48,607 nucleotides of DNA from the NCBI GenBank assembly GCA_005885555.1, contig VAWN01000075.1, positions 6,234 to 54,840 of the forward strand. The letters are read 5' to 3'. The notes below the pieces were generated by a model. It was not told where the DNA came from, did no database searches, and was given only the letters and a program-made list of their open reading frames with translations. A program made the translations under genes and the position numbers. The DNA is from Actinomycetota bacterium. GTDB taxonomy: Bacteria; Actinomycetota; Actinomycetes; Mycobacteriales; Micromonosporaceae. This document shows positions 15,775 to 24,800 of this stretch, one piece after another (position 1 is the first letter of the stretch; each line of letters begins with the position of its first letter).

Positions 15775-16162
15775 CTGGCTGATCGGGCTCGGCGTGGCGG
15801 CCGGGATGGTGGTGCTGAGCTGGGCGGTGCTGCTGGTGGCCGCGCGCCGGCTGCCGCCGGGGCTGCTGCGCGACCTCGCCGCGTTCATCCCCGACTGCGT
15901 GACGACGGTACGGCGGCTGCGGCGCGATCCACGGGTACCCCGGTCGGCCCGCGTGGCGATCGTGGTCGCCGGGCTGTGGGTGCTGTCGCCGATCGACCTG
16001 ATCCCCGAGTTCATCCCGGTGATCGGGCCGCTCGACGACGTCGTGGTGGTCGCGCTGGCGCTGCGGTACGCGGCGCGTCGGGTGCCGCCCGAGGTGCTGC
16101 GTCAGGCGTGGCCGGGCGAGCCGCGCCTGCTGGAGCGGCTGCTCGGCGCTCCTCACCGGTAG
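15764..16162 (+). CDS. DUF1232 (YkvA-type) membrane protein
   Basis: A 132-residue protein: an N-terminal membrane helix (NWLIGLGVAAGMVVLSWAVL), a linker, then the DUF1232 signature with a second hydrophobic segment (ARVAIVVAGLWVLSPIDLIP followed by EFIPVIGPLDD). Function unknown. I placed the start at TTG 15764, overlapping the regulator's 3' end by 11 bp; GTG 15794 and ATG 15806 are alternatives that shorten the helix. Its 3' end overlaps the convergent ABC gene by 10 bp. Confidence 0.75.
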   Translation: MLRNWLIGLGVAAGMVVLSWAVLLVAARRLPPGLLRDLAAFIPDCVTTVRRLRRDPRVPRSARVAIVVAGLWVLSPIDLIPEFIPVIGPLDDVVVVALALRYAARRVPPEVLRQAWPGEPRLLERLLGAPHR

Positions 16163-16965
16163 GCCGCGGCCTGGATCTGGTACAGCTCGGCGTAGGTACC
16201 GCCGGCCGCCATCAGCTCATCGTGGCTGCCGGCCTCGACCACCCGGGCACCGTCGAGCACCACGATGTAGTCGGCCATCCGGACGGTGGAGAACCGGTGG
16301 GACACCAGGATGCTGATCCGGCCGGAGGCGTCGTCGCGGGCGTGCAGCGCCGCCGCGTACCGCTCGAACAGCGCGTGCTCGGTCTCCGCGTCCAGTGCGG
16401 CGGTCGGCTCGTCGAGGGCCAGCAGCAACGGCTCGTCGCGCATGAACCCGCGGGCCAGCGCCAGCTTCTGCCACTGCCCGAAGGACACCTCGACACCGCC
16501 CGGCCAGGTCGGGCCGAGCTGGGTGGAAAGGCCCGTGGCGAGCTTGTCCACCACGTCGGTCGCGCCGGCCCGGTCGACCGCGGCGCGCACCGCCGGTACC
16601 TCGTCGACGCGGGGCACGTCGCCGAGGCCGATCGACTGCCGGGCCAGCAGCTCGAACCGGAAGAAGTCCTGGAACGCACCGGCCAGCCGGCCACGCCACT
16701 CGTCGGCCGGTATCCGGGCCAGGTCGGTATCGTCGACGAGGATCCGGCCGGACGTCGGCGCGTACAGCTTGCACAGCAGCTTCACCAGCGTCGACTTGCC
16801 GGCGCCGTTCTCACCGACGATCGCCACCACCGCGCCGGCCGGCAGGTCGAGGGACACGTCGTCGAGGACCAGCCGGTCGGTGCCGGGGTAGGCGAACGAG
16901 ACGTGGTCGAGCCGGATACCGCGGGTCAGCCGGTCCGGGGCCGGCTGGTCGGCCGTCGCGACCAT
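16153..16965 (-). CDS. ABC exporter ATP-binding half (detached)
   Basis: A 270-residue nucleotide-binding domain: Walker A GENGAGKST, Q-loop GAFQDFFRF, signature VSFGQWQKLALARG, Walker B LLLALDEPTAALD, His-loop SHRFSTVR. The signature has SFGQ instead of SGGQ. It lies in the same frame as the membrane domain just upstream, separated only by TAA (16977-16975) and three codons before ATG 16965. Together they form a 600-codon half-transporter matching the 604-residue partner next door, so the gene was split by one nonsense change (probably TAC or TAT to TAA). Re-initiation at the nearby ATG could still give a working separate subunit; otherwise this is a new pseudogene. Confidence 0.85.
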   Translation of the reverse strand: MVATADQPAPDRLTRGIRLDHVSFAYPGTDRLVLDDVSLDLPAGAVVAIVGENGAGKSTLVKLLCKLYAPTSGRILVDDTDLARIPADEWRGRLAGAFQDFFRFELLARQSIGLGDVPRVDEVPAVRAAVDRAGATDVVDKLATGLSTQLGPTWPGGVEVSFGQWQKLALARGFMRDEPLLLALDEPTAALDAETEHALFERYAAALHARDDASGRISILVSHRFSTVRMADYIVVLDGARVVEAGSHDELMAAGGTYAELYQIQAAAYR

Positions 16966-16974
16966 CGCGGCCGC

Positions 16975-17952
16975 TTAGTCCTCCAGCCAGGCCAGCCGCC
17001 GCGACCCGTCCATCCAGATGCCGCGCAGGAACCCGATCTCGCCGACCGTCGCGCCGACGTACGCCGACAGCCGCGCGCCGGCCGCGAGCACGAGCAGCAC
17101 GCTGGCCGACGGGGCGTGCAGCACCGACGCGACGAACACGATCGCACCGACGTACCCGAGCCCGAACACCGCCCACGCCAGCGTGTGCCAGACCGCGCTG
17201 TCCCGCCGGGCCGCGGACACCAGCCGGTACCAGCGCTCCCACTCGGTGCGCCGCTGCCGGACCAGCCGGTCGCCGATGCCGGCCAGCCGGACCTCCTTGC
17301 CCGGCGCCGCCGTGGTCACCGTGACGAACAGGTGGCGGGCCAGCCGCTCGTGTGCGGCGCCCCGCTCGTAGGCGGCCTTCTCGACCGCTGGGCGCCAGCC
17401 CGCCGTGGCCACCGTCGGCACCGCGAACAACACCAGCAACACCAGAGCCGGATGTACCGACATCAGCAGCGCCACGGTGACCCCCAGCCGCAGGATCCAG
17501 CCGCAGGTCGAGAACACCGACATGTACATGTGGTCGAGCACGAACACCTGGTTGCGCAGCACCGCGAGGCGGTCGAGCAGCTCCGGCCGCTCCTGGTGGG
17601 CGATCGTGGCCACGCTAGCCTGCAGCCGCGCGACGTGCCCCTCCAGCGTGATGGTGACCTTGTCGCGGAAACGCCGCTGCACCCGGGTGCTGACGGTGCG
17701 TAGGAACCAGGTCGCGGCGGCGGAGGCGGCCAGCCCGAAGGCGGCGACGAGCAGGAGTGCGCGGTCGCCGCTGAGCACCGCCCTGCCGAGCAGCGCGAGC
17801 CACACCGCGATCAGCGCGTCGGGCAGCGCCGCCAGCAACGACAGGAGGAAGGCGGCGAGCAGCAGGCCGGGCTCGTGCCGGTACCCGAGCTTGCACAGCC
17901 GCCACATCGAGGACAGGGCCGGGGGCAGCCCGTCGGCGTCACGCCAGGACAT
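16975..17952 (-). CDS. ABC exporter membrane half (detached)
   Basis: A 325-residue transmembrane domain: five to six hydrophobic helices (LLLAAFLLSLLAALPDALIAVW, LLLVAAFGLAASAAATWFL, WILRLGVTVALLMSVHPALV, VFGLGYVGAIVFVASVL) with cytosolic coupling-helix sequences between. It ends abruptly at TAA after SRRLAWLED, where normal half-exporters continue straight into the nucleotide-binding domain, as the 16153-16965 gene does in the same frame. ATG 17952 overlaps the end of the preceding exporter gene by 14 bp. Substrate unknown; with its partner it should form a heterodimeric exporter. Confidence 0.82.
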   Translation of the reverse strand: MSWRDADGLPPALSSMWRLCKLGYRHEPGLLLAAFLLSLLAALPDALIAVWLALLGRAVLSGDRALLLVAAFGLAASAAATWFLRTVSTRVQRRFRDKVTITLEGHVARLQASVATIAHQERPELLDRLAVLRNQVFVLDHMYMSVFSTCGWILRLGVTVALLMSVHPALVLLVLFAVPTVATAGWRPAVEKAAYERGAAHERLARHLFVTVTTAAPGKEVRLAGIGDRLVRQRRTEWERWYRLVSAARRDSAVWHTLAWAVFGLGYVGAIVFVASVLHAPSASVLLVLAAGARLSAYVGATVGEIGFLRGIWMDGSRRLAWLED

Positions 17953-19753
17953 CGAACTGCGCCTCCTCCTCGCCCTCGATGACCGCGAAGGGCCTCGCCT
18001 GCAGGTCGAACATCTCCCGGTACCGGCCGCCGAGCGCCATCAGCTCATCGTGCGACCCGAGTTCGACGACCCTGCCGCGCTCGACGACGCAGATCCGGTC
18101 GGCGTGCCGGACCGTGGAGAACCGGTGCGAGATGAGGATCGTCGTGGTGTCGCGGGTGGCGGCGAGGATCCGGTCGAAGATCTCCGCCTCGCCGCGCACG
18201 TCCAGTTGCGCGGTGGGCTCGTCGAGCAGTACCACGCCGGCACCCAGCCGCACCGCGGCCAGCGCCCGGGCCAGCGCGACCCGCTGCCACTGGCCGCCGG
18301 ACAGGTCGGTGCCCCCGGGGTACCCGCGGGCCAGCGGCGTGTCGAGGCCGGCGAGGTCGGCGCCACCGGCCTCGGCGAGCGCTGCGCCGATGACGTCGTC
18401 GGGCGCGCCGGCCGGTGCCACGTTCTCCCGCAGGGTCAGCTCGAACCGGGTGAAGTCCTGGAACACCGCGGTCATCCGGGACCGCCACCCGGCCAGGTCG
18501 AACTCGCGCAGGTCGGTGCCGTCGACCTCGATCGCGCCGGACTGCGGGTCGTAGAACCGGCACAGCAGCTTGGCCAGCGTGGTCTTGCCGGCGCCGTTGC
18601 GACCGACGATCGCCAGCGACGTACCGGCCGGGATGGTCAGGTCGAAGTGCTCCAGTACCGGGTCCCCACCCGAAGGGTAGGCGAAGCTCACGTCGCGGAA
18701 GCGGACCTCGACGGCCGGCAGTCCACCCGCGGGGAGGGGGTCGACCGCGGTGGGCAGGGCGCCGGCCGGTGCCATCGCGGCGTCCAGCCGCAGTACCGCG
18801 GCGACCGGCGCGGCGGCGCCGTCGAGCGCCCAGTTGAGCCCGCCGAACGCGATCAGGCTCGTCCCGACCGCGGCCTGGGCGAAGACCACCATCCGCCCGA
18901 GCCCCAGCCCGCTGGTGGCCAGCGCCCAGAAGACGATCGCGTTGCCGGCCACGATCACGACGAGGCTGGTGATCACCGAGCGCTCGCGCATCCTGGTCGC
19001 CCGGTACTGCAGCTCGTGCAGCGTCGACCGGCTCGCGGTGAACCGCTCGATGACCCAGCCGGCGAGCCCGAACAGGCGCAGCTCCTTGGCCGCGGGCGGA
19101 TCGACGGCGAGACGGTACGCGTAGTCGGAGTCGCGCTGCGCCGCCCGTACCTCGTCGGTGCGCCGGTCCTTCCACACCCCGCTCTCCCGCAGCAGCCAGT
19201 GTGTCGACAGCCAGGCGCCGCCCAGCACGATCGGCGCCCACCAGCGGAACCCGGCCAGTAGCACGGCCGACGCGAGCCCACCGATCAGCTCGACCAGCCC
19301 GCCGGCGATGAAGTCGAGCGCGATGGACAGCGGCGGGCCGGTCTGGCCGAGGTCGAAGTCGCGGGCGACGGTGAGGTCGGCGGTCAGCTCGTGGTCCTCC
19401 AGGTGACCGAGGCCGGGCGGCGCGACACAGGTCGCGGCCAGCCGGTCGTTGAGCCACGCGGAGGTGCGGTCGCCGAGGTTGTTGCTGATCGCGGTGTGTA
19501 TCGGGCTGAGCACCTGCAGCGCGACGAACACGACCCCGGCCAGGGTCAGCGGGCCGGCCAGGCTGGCGTGCGCCTGCACGGCGGCCACGAGGATGCCGGT
19601 GGCGATCGCGAAGCCGGCGGGCAGGATGCCGCGGGCGACCAGTACCGCCCACCACAGCGCCGCGAGCCGCCGGTCGGCCCGCGGCAGGACGGTGAAGAAC
19701 TGCCACTCCGGACGCTGCTTCACGATGCGCCCGGCGCGGATCGCCATGCTCAC
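17939..19753 (-). CDS. ABC half-exporter (fused TMD-NBD)
   Basis: A 604-residue half-transporter: membrane domain in residues 1-330, then Walker A GRNGAGKTT, Q-loop AVFQDFTRFEL, signature DLSGGQWQRVALARAL, Walker B VVLLDEPTAQLD and His-loop SHRFSTVRHADR. It should pair with the product(s) of the next two genes as a heterodimeric exporter of a small molecule, lipid or peptide. The GTG start (19753) overlaps the stop of the VOC gene in a GTGA quadruplet, so translation is coupled. This copy has the canonical SGGQ signature; the partner has SFGQ. Confidence 0.9.
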   Translation of the reverse strand: MSMAIRAGRIVKQRPEWQFFTVLPRADRRLAALWWAVLVARGILPAGFAIATGILVAAVQAHASLAGPLTLAGVVFVALQVLSPIHTAISNNLGDRTSAWLNDRLAATCVAPPGLGHLEDHELTADLTVARDFDLGQTGPPLSIALDFIAGGLVELIGGLASAVLLAGFRWWAPIVLGGAWLSTHWLLRESGVWKDRRTDEVRAAQRDSDYAYRLAVDPPAAKELRLFGLAGWVIERFTASRSTLHELQYRATRMRERSVITSLVVIVAGNAIVFWALATSGLGLGRMVVFAQAAVGTSLIAFGGLNWALDGAAAPVAAVLRLDAAMAPAGALPTAVDPLPAGGLPAVEVRFRDVSFAYPSGGDPVLEHFDLTIPAGTSLAIVGRNGAGKTTLAKLLCRFYDPQSGAIEVDGTDLREFDLAGWRSRMTAVFQDFTRFELTLRENVAPAGAPDDVIGAALAEAGGADLAGLDTPLARGYPGGTDLSGGQWQRVALARALAAVRLGAGVVLLDEPTAQLDVRGEAEIFDRILAATRDTTTILISHRFSTVRHADRICVVERGRVVELGSHDELMALGGRYREMFDLQARPFAVIEGEEEAQFDVLA

Positions 19754-20136
19754 CCTTCGCCGCCGATCAGCTGGCCCCAGTCGTACCCGTCGGCCGGCGG
19801 CACGATCAGGCAGAACTCGTTGCCCTGCGGGTCGGCGAGCACCGTGGTGAGGTATCCGCCGTCGTCGTGGGTGGGCACGACCACCTGGGCGCCCAGCTCG
19901 GTCAGCCGGGCCAGCTCCGGCGCCAGGTTCTTGACCTGAATGTCCAGGTGCATGCGGTTCTTCCCCTGCTTGGCTTCGGGTACCTGCTGGAGGAGCAGGT
20001 CCGGCGTGCGCTTGCGCGGGTCGACGAGGCGGACGTACGGCGGGTGGAACCTGCCCCGGCGGTACCCCAGTGCTCCCGCCCAGAAATCGGCCAGCGCGTC
20101 GGCGTCGGCGCAGTCGAGAACCATGAGTACCCGCAT
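19750..20136 (-). CDS. VOC/glyoxalase-like protein
   Basis: A 128-residue protein with the paired beta-alpha-beta-beta-beta fold of the vicinal oxygen chelate superfamily (MRVLMVLDCADADALADFWA, NRMHLDIQVKNLAPELARL, VLADPQGNEFCLIVP). This family includes dioxygenases, glyoxalases and bleomycin-type resistance proteins; the subfamily cannot be fixed here. ATG 20136 has a GGAGGAG ribosome site. It is the first gene of the operon driving the two ABC exporter genes, and its GTGA overlap with the exporter suggests a shared resistance or detoxification job. Confidence 0.85.
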   Translation of the reverse strand: MRVLMVLDCADADALADFWAGALGYRRGRFHPPYVRLVDPRKRTPDLLLQQVPEAKQGKNRMHLDIQVKNLAPELARLTELGAQVVVPTHDDGGYLTTVLADPQGNEFCLIVPPADGYDWGQLIGGEG

Positions 20137-20203
20137 CCGACTCCTCCGGCGTGCTGGCGAGCGGACTGGCTCGCAGAATACGTCAGCGGAAGGGCCCCGG
20201 GGG

Positions 20204-20827
20204 TCAGCGGACGCCCCGTGGGCGGAACTGGATGCTGATGCGCGGGCCGGTCGGCCGGGCGGTCTTGGGTACCGCGTGCTCCCAGGTGCGCTGGCAGCTG
20301 CCGCCCATGACGAGCAGGTCGCCGTGACCCACCTCGTACCTGACGGTCGGGCCGCCGCCGCGCGGACGCAGCGCCAGCGCCCGCGGGGTGCCGATGGAAA
20401 GGATCGCGACCATGGTGTCCTCGGTCGAGCCGCGCCCGATGGTGTCGCCGTGCCAGGCGACGCTGTCCCGGCCGTCGCGGTACAGGCACAGGCCGGCGGT
20501 GCGTAACGGTTCGCCGAGCTCGGCCGCGTAGTGCGCGTTCAACGCCTCCCTCGCGGCGTCGAGGGCCGGATGGGGCAGCCGGTCGTCCTCGTCGTAGAAG
20601 CACAGCAGCCGGGGCACCTCGACGACGCGCTCATACATCTGCCGCCGCTCGGCCCGCCACGCTACCCCCGTCAGCAGCCGGTCGAAGAGCACGTCGGCGC
20701 CGCCGAACCAGCCGCGCCGCACGTCCACCCAGGCGCCCTCGGTGAGGGGCCGGCGCCGCACGGTGGTGCCGAGCGGCCCCGGCCCGATGTCGGTGCCGAT
20801 GTCCAGCAGCGAACCCTGGAAGGTCAT
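20204..20827 (-). CDS. AlkB-like 2-oxoglutarate/Fe(II) dioxygenase
   Basis: A 207-residue protein with the AlkB iron site: WHGDTIG supplies His and Asp, and the distal His is in QRTWEHAVPK; the 2-oxoglutarate arginine motif RISIQFRPR closes the fold. YRDGRDSVAWHGD is the typical nucleotide-repair loop. Homologues oxidatively demethylate alkylated bases in DNA or RNA. No ada or alkA gene is nearby. ATG 20827 is the start (MTFQGSLLDIG). It stands alone, 67 bp from the VOC gene and 70 bp from the next. Confidence 0.88.
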   Translation of the reverse strand: MTFQGSLLDIGTDIGPGPLGTTVRRRPLTEGAWVDVRRGWFGGADVLFDRLLTGVAWRAERRQMYERVVEVPRLLCFYDEDDRLPHPALDAAREALNAHYAAELGEPLRTAGLCLYRDGRDSVAWHGDTIGRGSTEDTMVAILSIGTPRALALRPRGGGPTVRYEVGHGDLLVMGGSCQRTWEHAVPKTARPTGPRISIQFRPRGVR

Positions 20828-20897
20828 CCGCCGAGCTTAGCGCATTTCTTCGGACAGGTGTTCGAGGGCGCGCGCCCCGGCCCTGGCCCGCGCGGAT

Positions 20898-21332
20898 TCA
20901 GGAGCTCTCCCACGGTGGCGTCCAGCCCTTGATCGGCTGGGAGAACCGGATGTGGTTGCCGGACGGGTCGCGGAAGGCGCAGTCGCGCACCCCGTAGGCC
21001 TGGTCGATCGGCTCCTGCAATACCTCGGCGCCGGCCCCGCTGACCCGCTCGAAGGTGCCGTCCAGGTCGTCGGTGACGAAGATGACGCCGTTGAGCGAGC
21101 CCTTCGCGAGCAGGCTCCGCAGCGTGTCGACGTCGCCCGGCGGGCGGCCCATGCCGACCTCGCCGAGCACGATCTCGACGTCGGGCTGCGACTTCGGGCC
21201 GACGGTCAGCCAGCGCATGCCCTCGAACGTCACGTCGTTGCGGACTTCGAGGCCGAGCACGTCGCGGTAGAAGGCGAGCGCCTTGTCCTGGTCGTCGACC
21301 TCAAGGAAGGAGTGGGAAAGCTTGAGTTCCAT
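20898..21332 (-). CDS. VOC/glyoxalase-like protein (AraC-linked)
   Basis: A 144-residue VOC-fold protein starting MELKLSHSFLEVDDQDKAL at ATG 21332, with FYRDVLGLEV, VIFVTDDLDGTFERV and the C-terminal FRDPSGNHIRFSQP typical of glyoxalase-like proteins. It follows an AraC-type regulator gene by only 10 bp, an arrangement common in actinobacteria, so it is probably co-transcribed with it. The metabolite handled is unknown. Confidence 0.86.
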   Translation of the reverse strand: MELKLSHSFLEVDDQDKALAFYRDVLGLEVRNDVTFEGMRWLTVGPKSQPDVEIVLGEVGMGRPPGDVDTLRSLLAKGSLNGVIFVTDDLDGTFERVSGAGAEVLQEPIDQAYGVRDCAFRDPSGNHIRFSQPIKGWTPPWESS

Positions 21333-21342
21333 GCCCCGGACG

Positions 21343-21762
21343 CTACGGGCCGGCCGGGGCCGACGCTTCTTTGTTCCTGCTCGGTCGGGTCCGCAGTTTG
21401 GCGTAGCAGGCCGGGATCGCCGCGGATGCCGCATGGCTGCGCGCCCGGTACGCGCTCGGGCTCTCCCCGACCAGCTCGGTGAAGCGGGCGCTGAACGAGC
21501 CCAGCGAGGTACACCCGACCGCCATGCACACCTCGGTCACGCTCAGGTCGCCCCGGCGCAGCAGCGCCTTGGCCCGCTCGATCCGCCGGGTCATCAGGTA
21601 CCCGTACGGCGTCTCCCCGTACGCCATGCGGAACTGGCGGGAGAAGTGGGCCGGGGACATCAGCGCGGCCCGGGCCATCGCGGGCACGTCCAGCGGGCGG
21701 GCGTACTCCCGGTCCATCAGGTCACGCGCCCGGCGCAGGTGCGCGAGGTCCTCGGGGTTCAC
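21343..21762 (-). CDS. AraC-family transcriptional regulator (DNA-binding domain only)
   Basis: A 139-residue regulator made almost only of the AraC double helix-turn-helix: LDVPAMARAALMSPAHFSRQ (first HTH), PYGYLMTRRIERAKALL, and VTEVCMAVGCTSLGSFSARF with the family-typical F-x-R-x-F-K-like tail (GESPSAYRAR). There is no ligand-binding domain. GTG 21762 is the start. It is followed by a VOC gene it probably controls and is divergent from the P-type ATPase (53 bp between starts), which may share its operator. Confidence 0.88.
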   Translation of the reverse strand: MNPEDLAHLRRARDLMDREYARPLDVPAMARAALMSPAHFSRQFRMAYGETPYGYLMTRRIERAKALLRRGDLSVTEVCMAVGCTSLGSFSARFTELVGESPSAYRARSHAASAAIPACYAKLRTRPSRNKEASAPAGP

Positions 21763-21815
21763 CAGACCAGCTTCGCACGTGTTGACTCCGCGCTCCGGTG
21801 GGTACAGCAGTAACG

Positions 21816-24800
21816 ATGCTGCGCCGCCTGATCGACTCCGCCCGGCAGCTCGCCGCCGCGCCGGCGGCCGCGGTACGCCCGGCCGCGCGGGCCCTGCTCG
21901 ACCTGCACCCGGAACGGTCCCACCGCCGGGTCTGGGCCGCGCACGGGCATGCGCAGATCGAGGTACGCGGGATGAACGGCAGCGGGCCGCAGCACCGGCG
22001 CGTCGCGGCCTCCGTGACCGAGCGGCTGCGCGGGCTGCGTGGGGTGCGCTGGGCCGAGGTGAACGCGGTCACCGGCCAGGTACTCGTCGCCTTCGAGGAG
22101 CGCCGGGTCGGCGTGGGCAGCCTGCTGGAGACGGTGCGCGGGGTGGAGGAGGCGCAGGGTACCCGGGACGAGAACTTCTCGTGGTCGCGACCGGTGCACC
22201 CGGCGGACCCCACCCCGATAGCGGCGGCGACCGTGGAGCTGGCCGCGGACTGCCTGTCCGTGGCGACCGCGCTCGGCTCGCGGCTCATGCGGCTGCCGAG
22301 GGTACCCCGGGCGGTGCGCGCCGCGCAGGCGCTGCTGGAGCTGGAGCCACCGGTACGCAAGCAGCTCAAGCGGCGGATCGGGCCGATCGGCACCGACGTG
22401 GTACTCGCGCTGACCTCGGCCGCCGTGCAGGGACTGGCGCAGGGGCCGACCGGACCGGCCGTCGACGCGCTTTACCGGCTGGAACTGCTCGCCGAGGCGG
22501 TATCCCGCCGGACCGTGTGGGAGGACCGCGAGCCGGACCTGTGCTGCACCGACTGGTCGCTGCCGGACGAGGCACCGGAGCGCCCGCCGCGGCCGGTACC
22601 CCGACCGGACGGGCCGATCGAGACGTGGGCCAAGCAGCTCGGGCCGGGCGCGCTGGCCGCCGCCGGTACCGTGCTGGGGCTGACCCGCGACCCCGGCCGG
22701 GCGGCGGAGATGATCCAGGTCGCGGTACCCAAGGCCGCCCGGCTCGGTCGTGAGGGCTTCGCCACCACGGTCGGCCGGGAGCTGGCCCGGCGCGGTGTCC
22801 TGCCGCTGAACGCGGCCGCGTGGCGCCGCCTCGACCGGATCAGCGCGGTCGTCGTGGACGCGCCACTGCTGTGTACCGACCGGCCGCAGATCCTCACCGC
22901 GGACGCCGCCCGGGGCACCGACCTGGCGACCGTGTGGCGGCACGCGAACACGGTGCTGCACGACCGGACCGTGCACGACCTCGCCGGGGAAGGCCCGTGG
23001 GAGGCCGGCGAGTACACCCTGTCCCGGCCGGCCCGCCACCGGCGCGAACCCGGAGCGGTCGAGCTGATCCTGCGCCGGGGCAACCGGGTGCTCGGTCGGG
23101 TACGGGTCGGGCACGAGCTGGCGCCGCTGGCCGATCCGGTGCTGGAGGCCGCCCGGTCCACCGGCGCACGGGTGCTGCTGACCCGGCACGCGAGCGTCGC
23201 GGATCTGGTACCGCGGGTGGACGAGGTGCTCGATGGTGCGCTGGCCGACCGGGTACAGCAGCTGCAGCGGGACGGGCAGGCGGTGCTCGTCGTCTCGCAG
23301 GCCGACGACCGCGCGCTCGCGGTGGCCGACGTCGGCGTCGCGGTACCCGGCGGCGACGCCTGCATCTGCTGGTCCGCCGACGTGCTGTGCCGCCCGGGGC
23401 TGGAGGACGTGTGGCGGATCCTGCGCGCGATGGCGGCGGCGCGGCCGGTGAGCGAGCGCGCGGTGCAGCTGGCGAAGGCCGGCTCGGCGCTCGGCGGGCT
23501 GCTCGCGCTGGTCGGCGACCGGGGCGGCGGCCGGACCCGGGCGCTGCTGCCGGTACACGGCGCCGGGGCGGTGGCGCTGGGCGTCGGTACCGTCTCCGGG
23601 TTCACCGCGGTGCGGGCCCGGCTGCCGGCACCGGTGACGCACGTGCCCTGGCACGCGCTGGAGGCGCCGGACGTGCTCGCCCGGCTGGACGCCGCGCGGG
23701 CGGCGCAGGAGCAACCGCCGCCGCCCGAGGAGCCGGCGGCGCGCCCGTCCCGCGGCCTGCTGCGCTCCGTCGGGGAGGAGCTGCGCGACCCGCTCACCCC
23801 GGTGCTCGCGGTCGGCGCGGCGGCGTCGGCGATCGTCGGGTCGGGGGTGGACTCGGTGCTCGTGGCCGCGGTCATGACCGGCAACGCACTGGTCAGCGGT
23901 ACCCAACGGGTGCTCGCCGAACGGGCACTGCGCCGGCTGTTCCTGCAGCAGGAGACCGTGGCGCGGCGCCTGCAACGCAGCCGGCGCGACGGTAACGGCG
24001 CCCGGACGTTCGCCGGGCTGGACACGGTACCCCTGGAAATGGTGCCGGCGCGGGCGCTGAACCCGGGCGACATCATCGCGTTGCGCGCGGCCGACGTGGT
24101 GCCCGCGGACGCCCGGCTGCTGTCGGCGACCGACCTGGAGGTCGACGAGTCCACCCTGACCGGCGAGTCGGTACCGGCCGAGAAGGCCGTGCCGGCAACC
24201 CCCGGCGTGCCGCTGGCCGAGCGGCGCTGCATGGTCTTCGAGGGCACGACGGTGCTCGCGGGTACCGCCTACGCGATCGTCGTGGCCACCGGCGGGGCGA
24301 CCGAGGCGGGGCGGGCGACGCGGGCCGCCGGCCGGGCGCGCGCGCCGGGCGGGCTGGCCGCGCAGCTCGCCGGGGTGACCCGTACCGCGCTGCCGGCGAC
24401 CGGCATCGGCGGCGCCGCGGTCACCGGGCTGGGCCTGCTGCGCGGGCTGCCGCTGCGGCAGGCGGTGGCGGCCGGGGTGTCGGTGGCGGTCGCCGCGGTA
24501 CCGGAAGGGCTGCCACTGGTCGCGACCGTCGCGCAGGCAGCGGCGGCCCGGCGGCTGTCCCGGCACGGCGTGCTGGTCCGGTCGTCCCGCACCCTGGAGG
24601 CGCTCGGCCGGGTGGACGTGGTCTGCTTCGACAAGACCGGCACCCTGACGCAGGGCCGGTTGAGCGTGGCGCGGCTGGTGGCCGCCGACGGTACCAGGCC
24701 GGACGACGGTACCGGGCCGGACGACAGCGGCACCGGACCGGATGGCAGGGGGCTGCTCGTCACCGCCGCGCGGGCCTGCCCGCAGGTGCCCGAGGACGAG

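Noticed and set aside
12091-16162. Biosynthetic gene cluster around the NB-ARC regulator
   Set aside because: No PKS, NRPS, terpene, lanthipeptide or other biosynthetic core enzyme is present in the neighbourhood.
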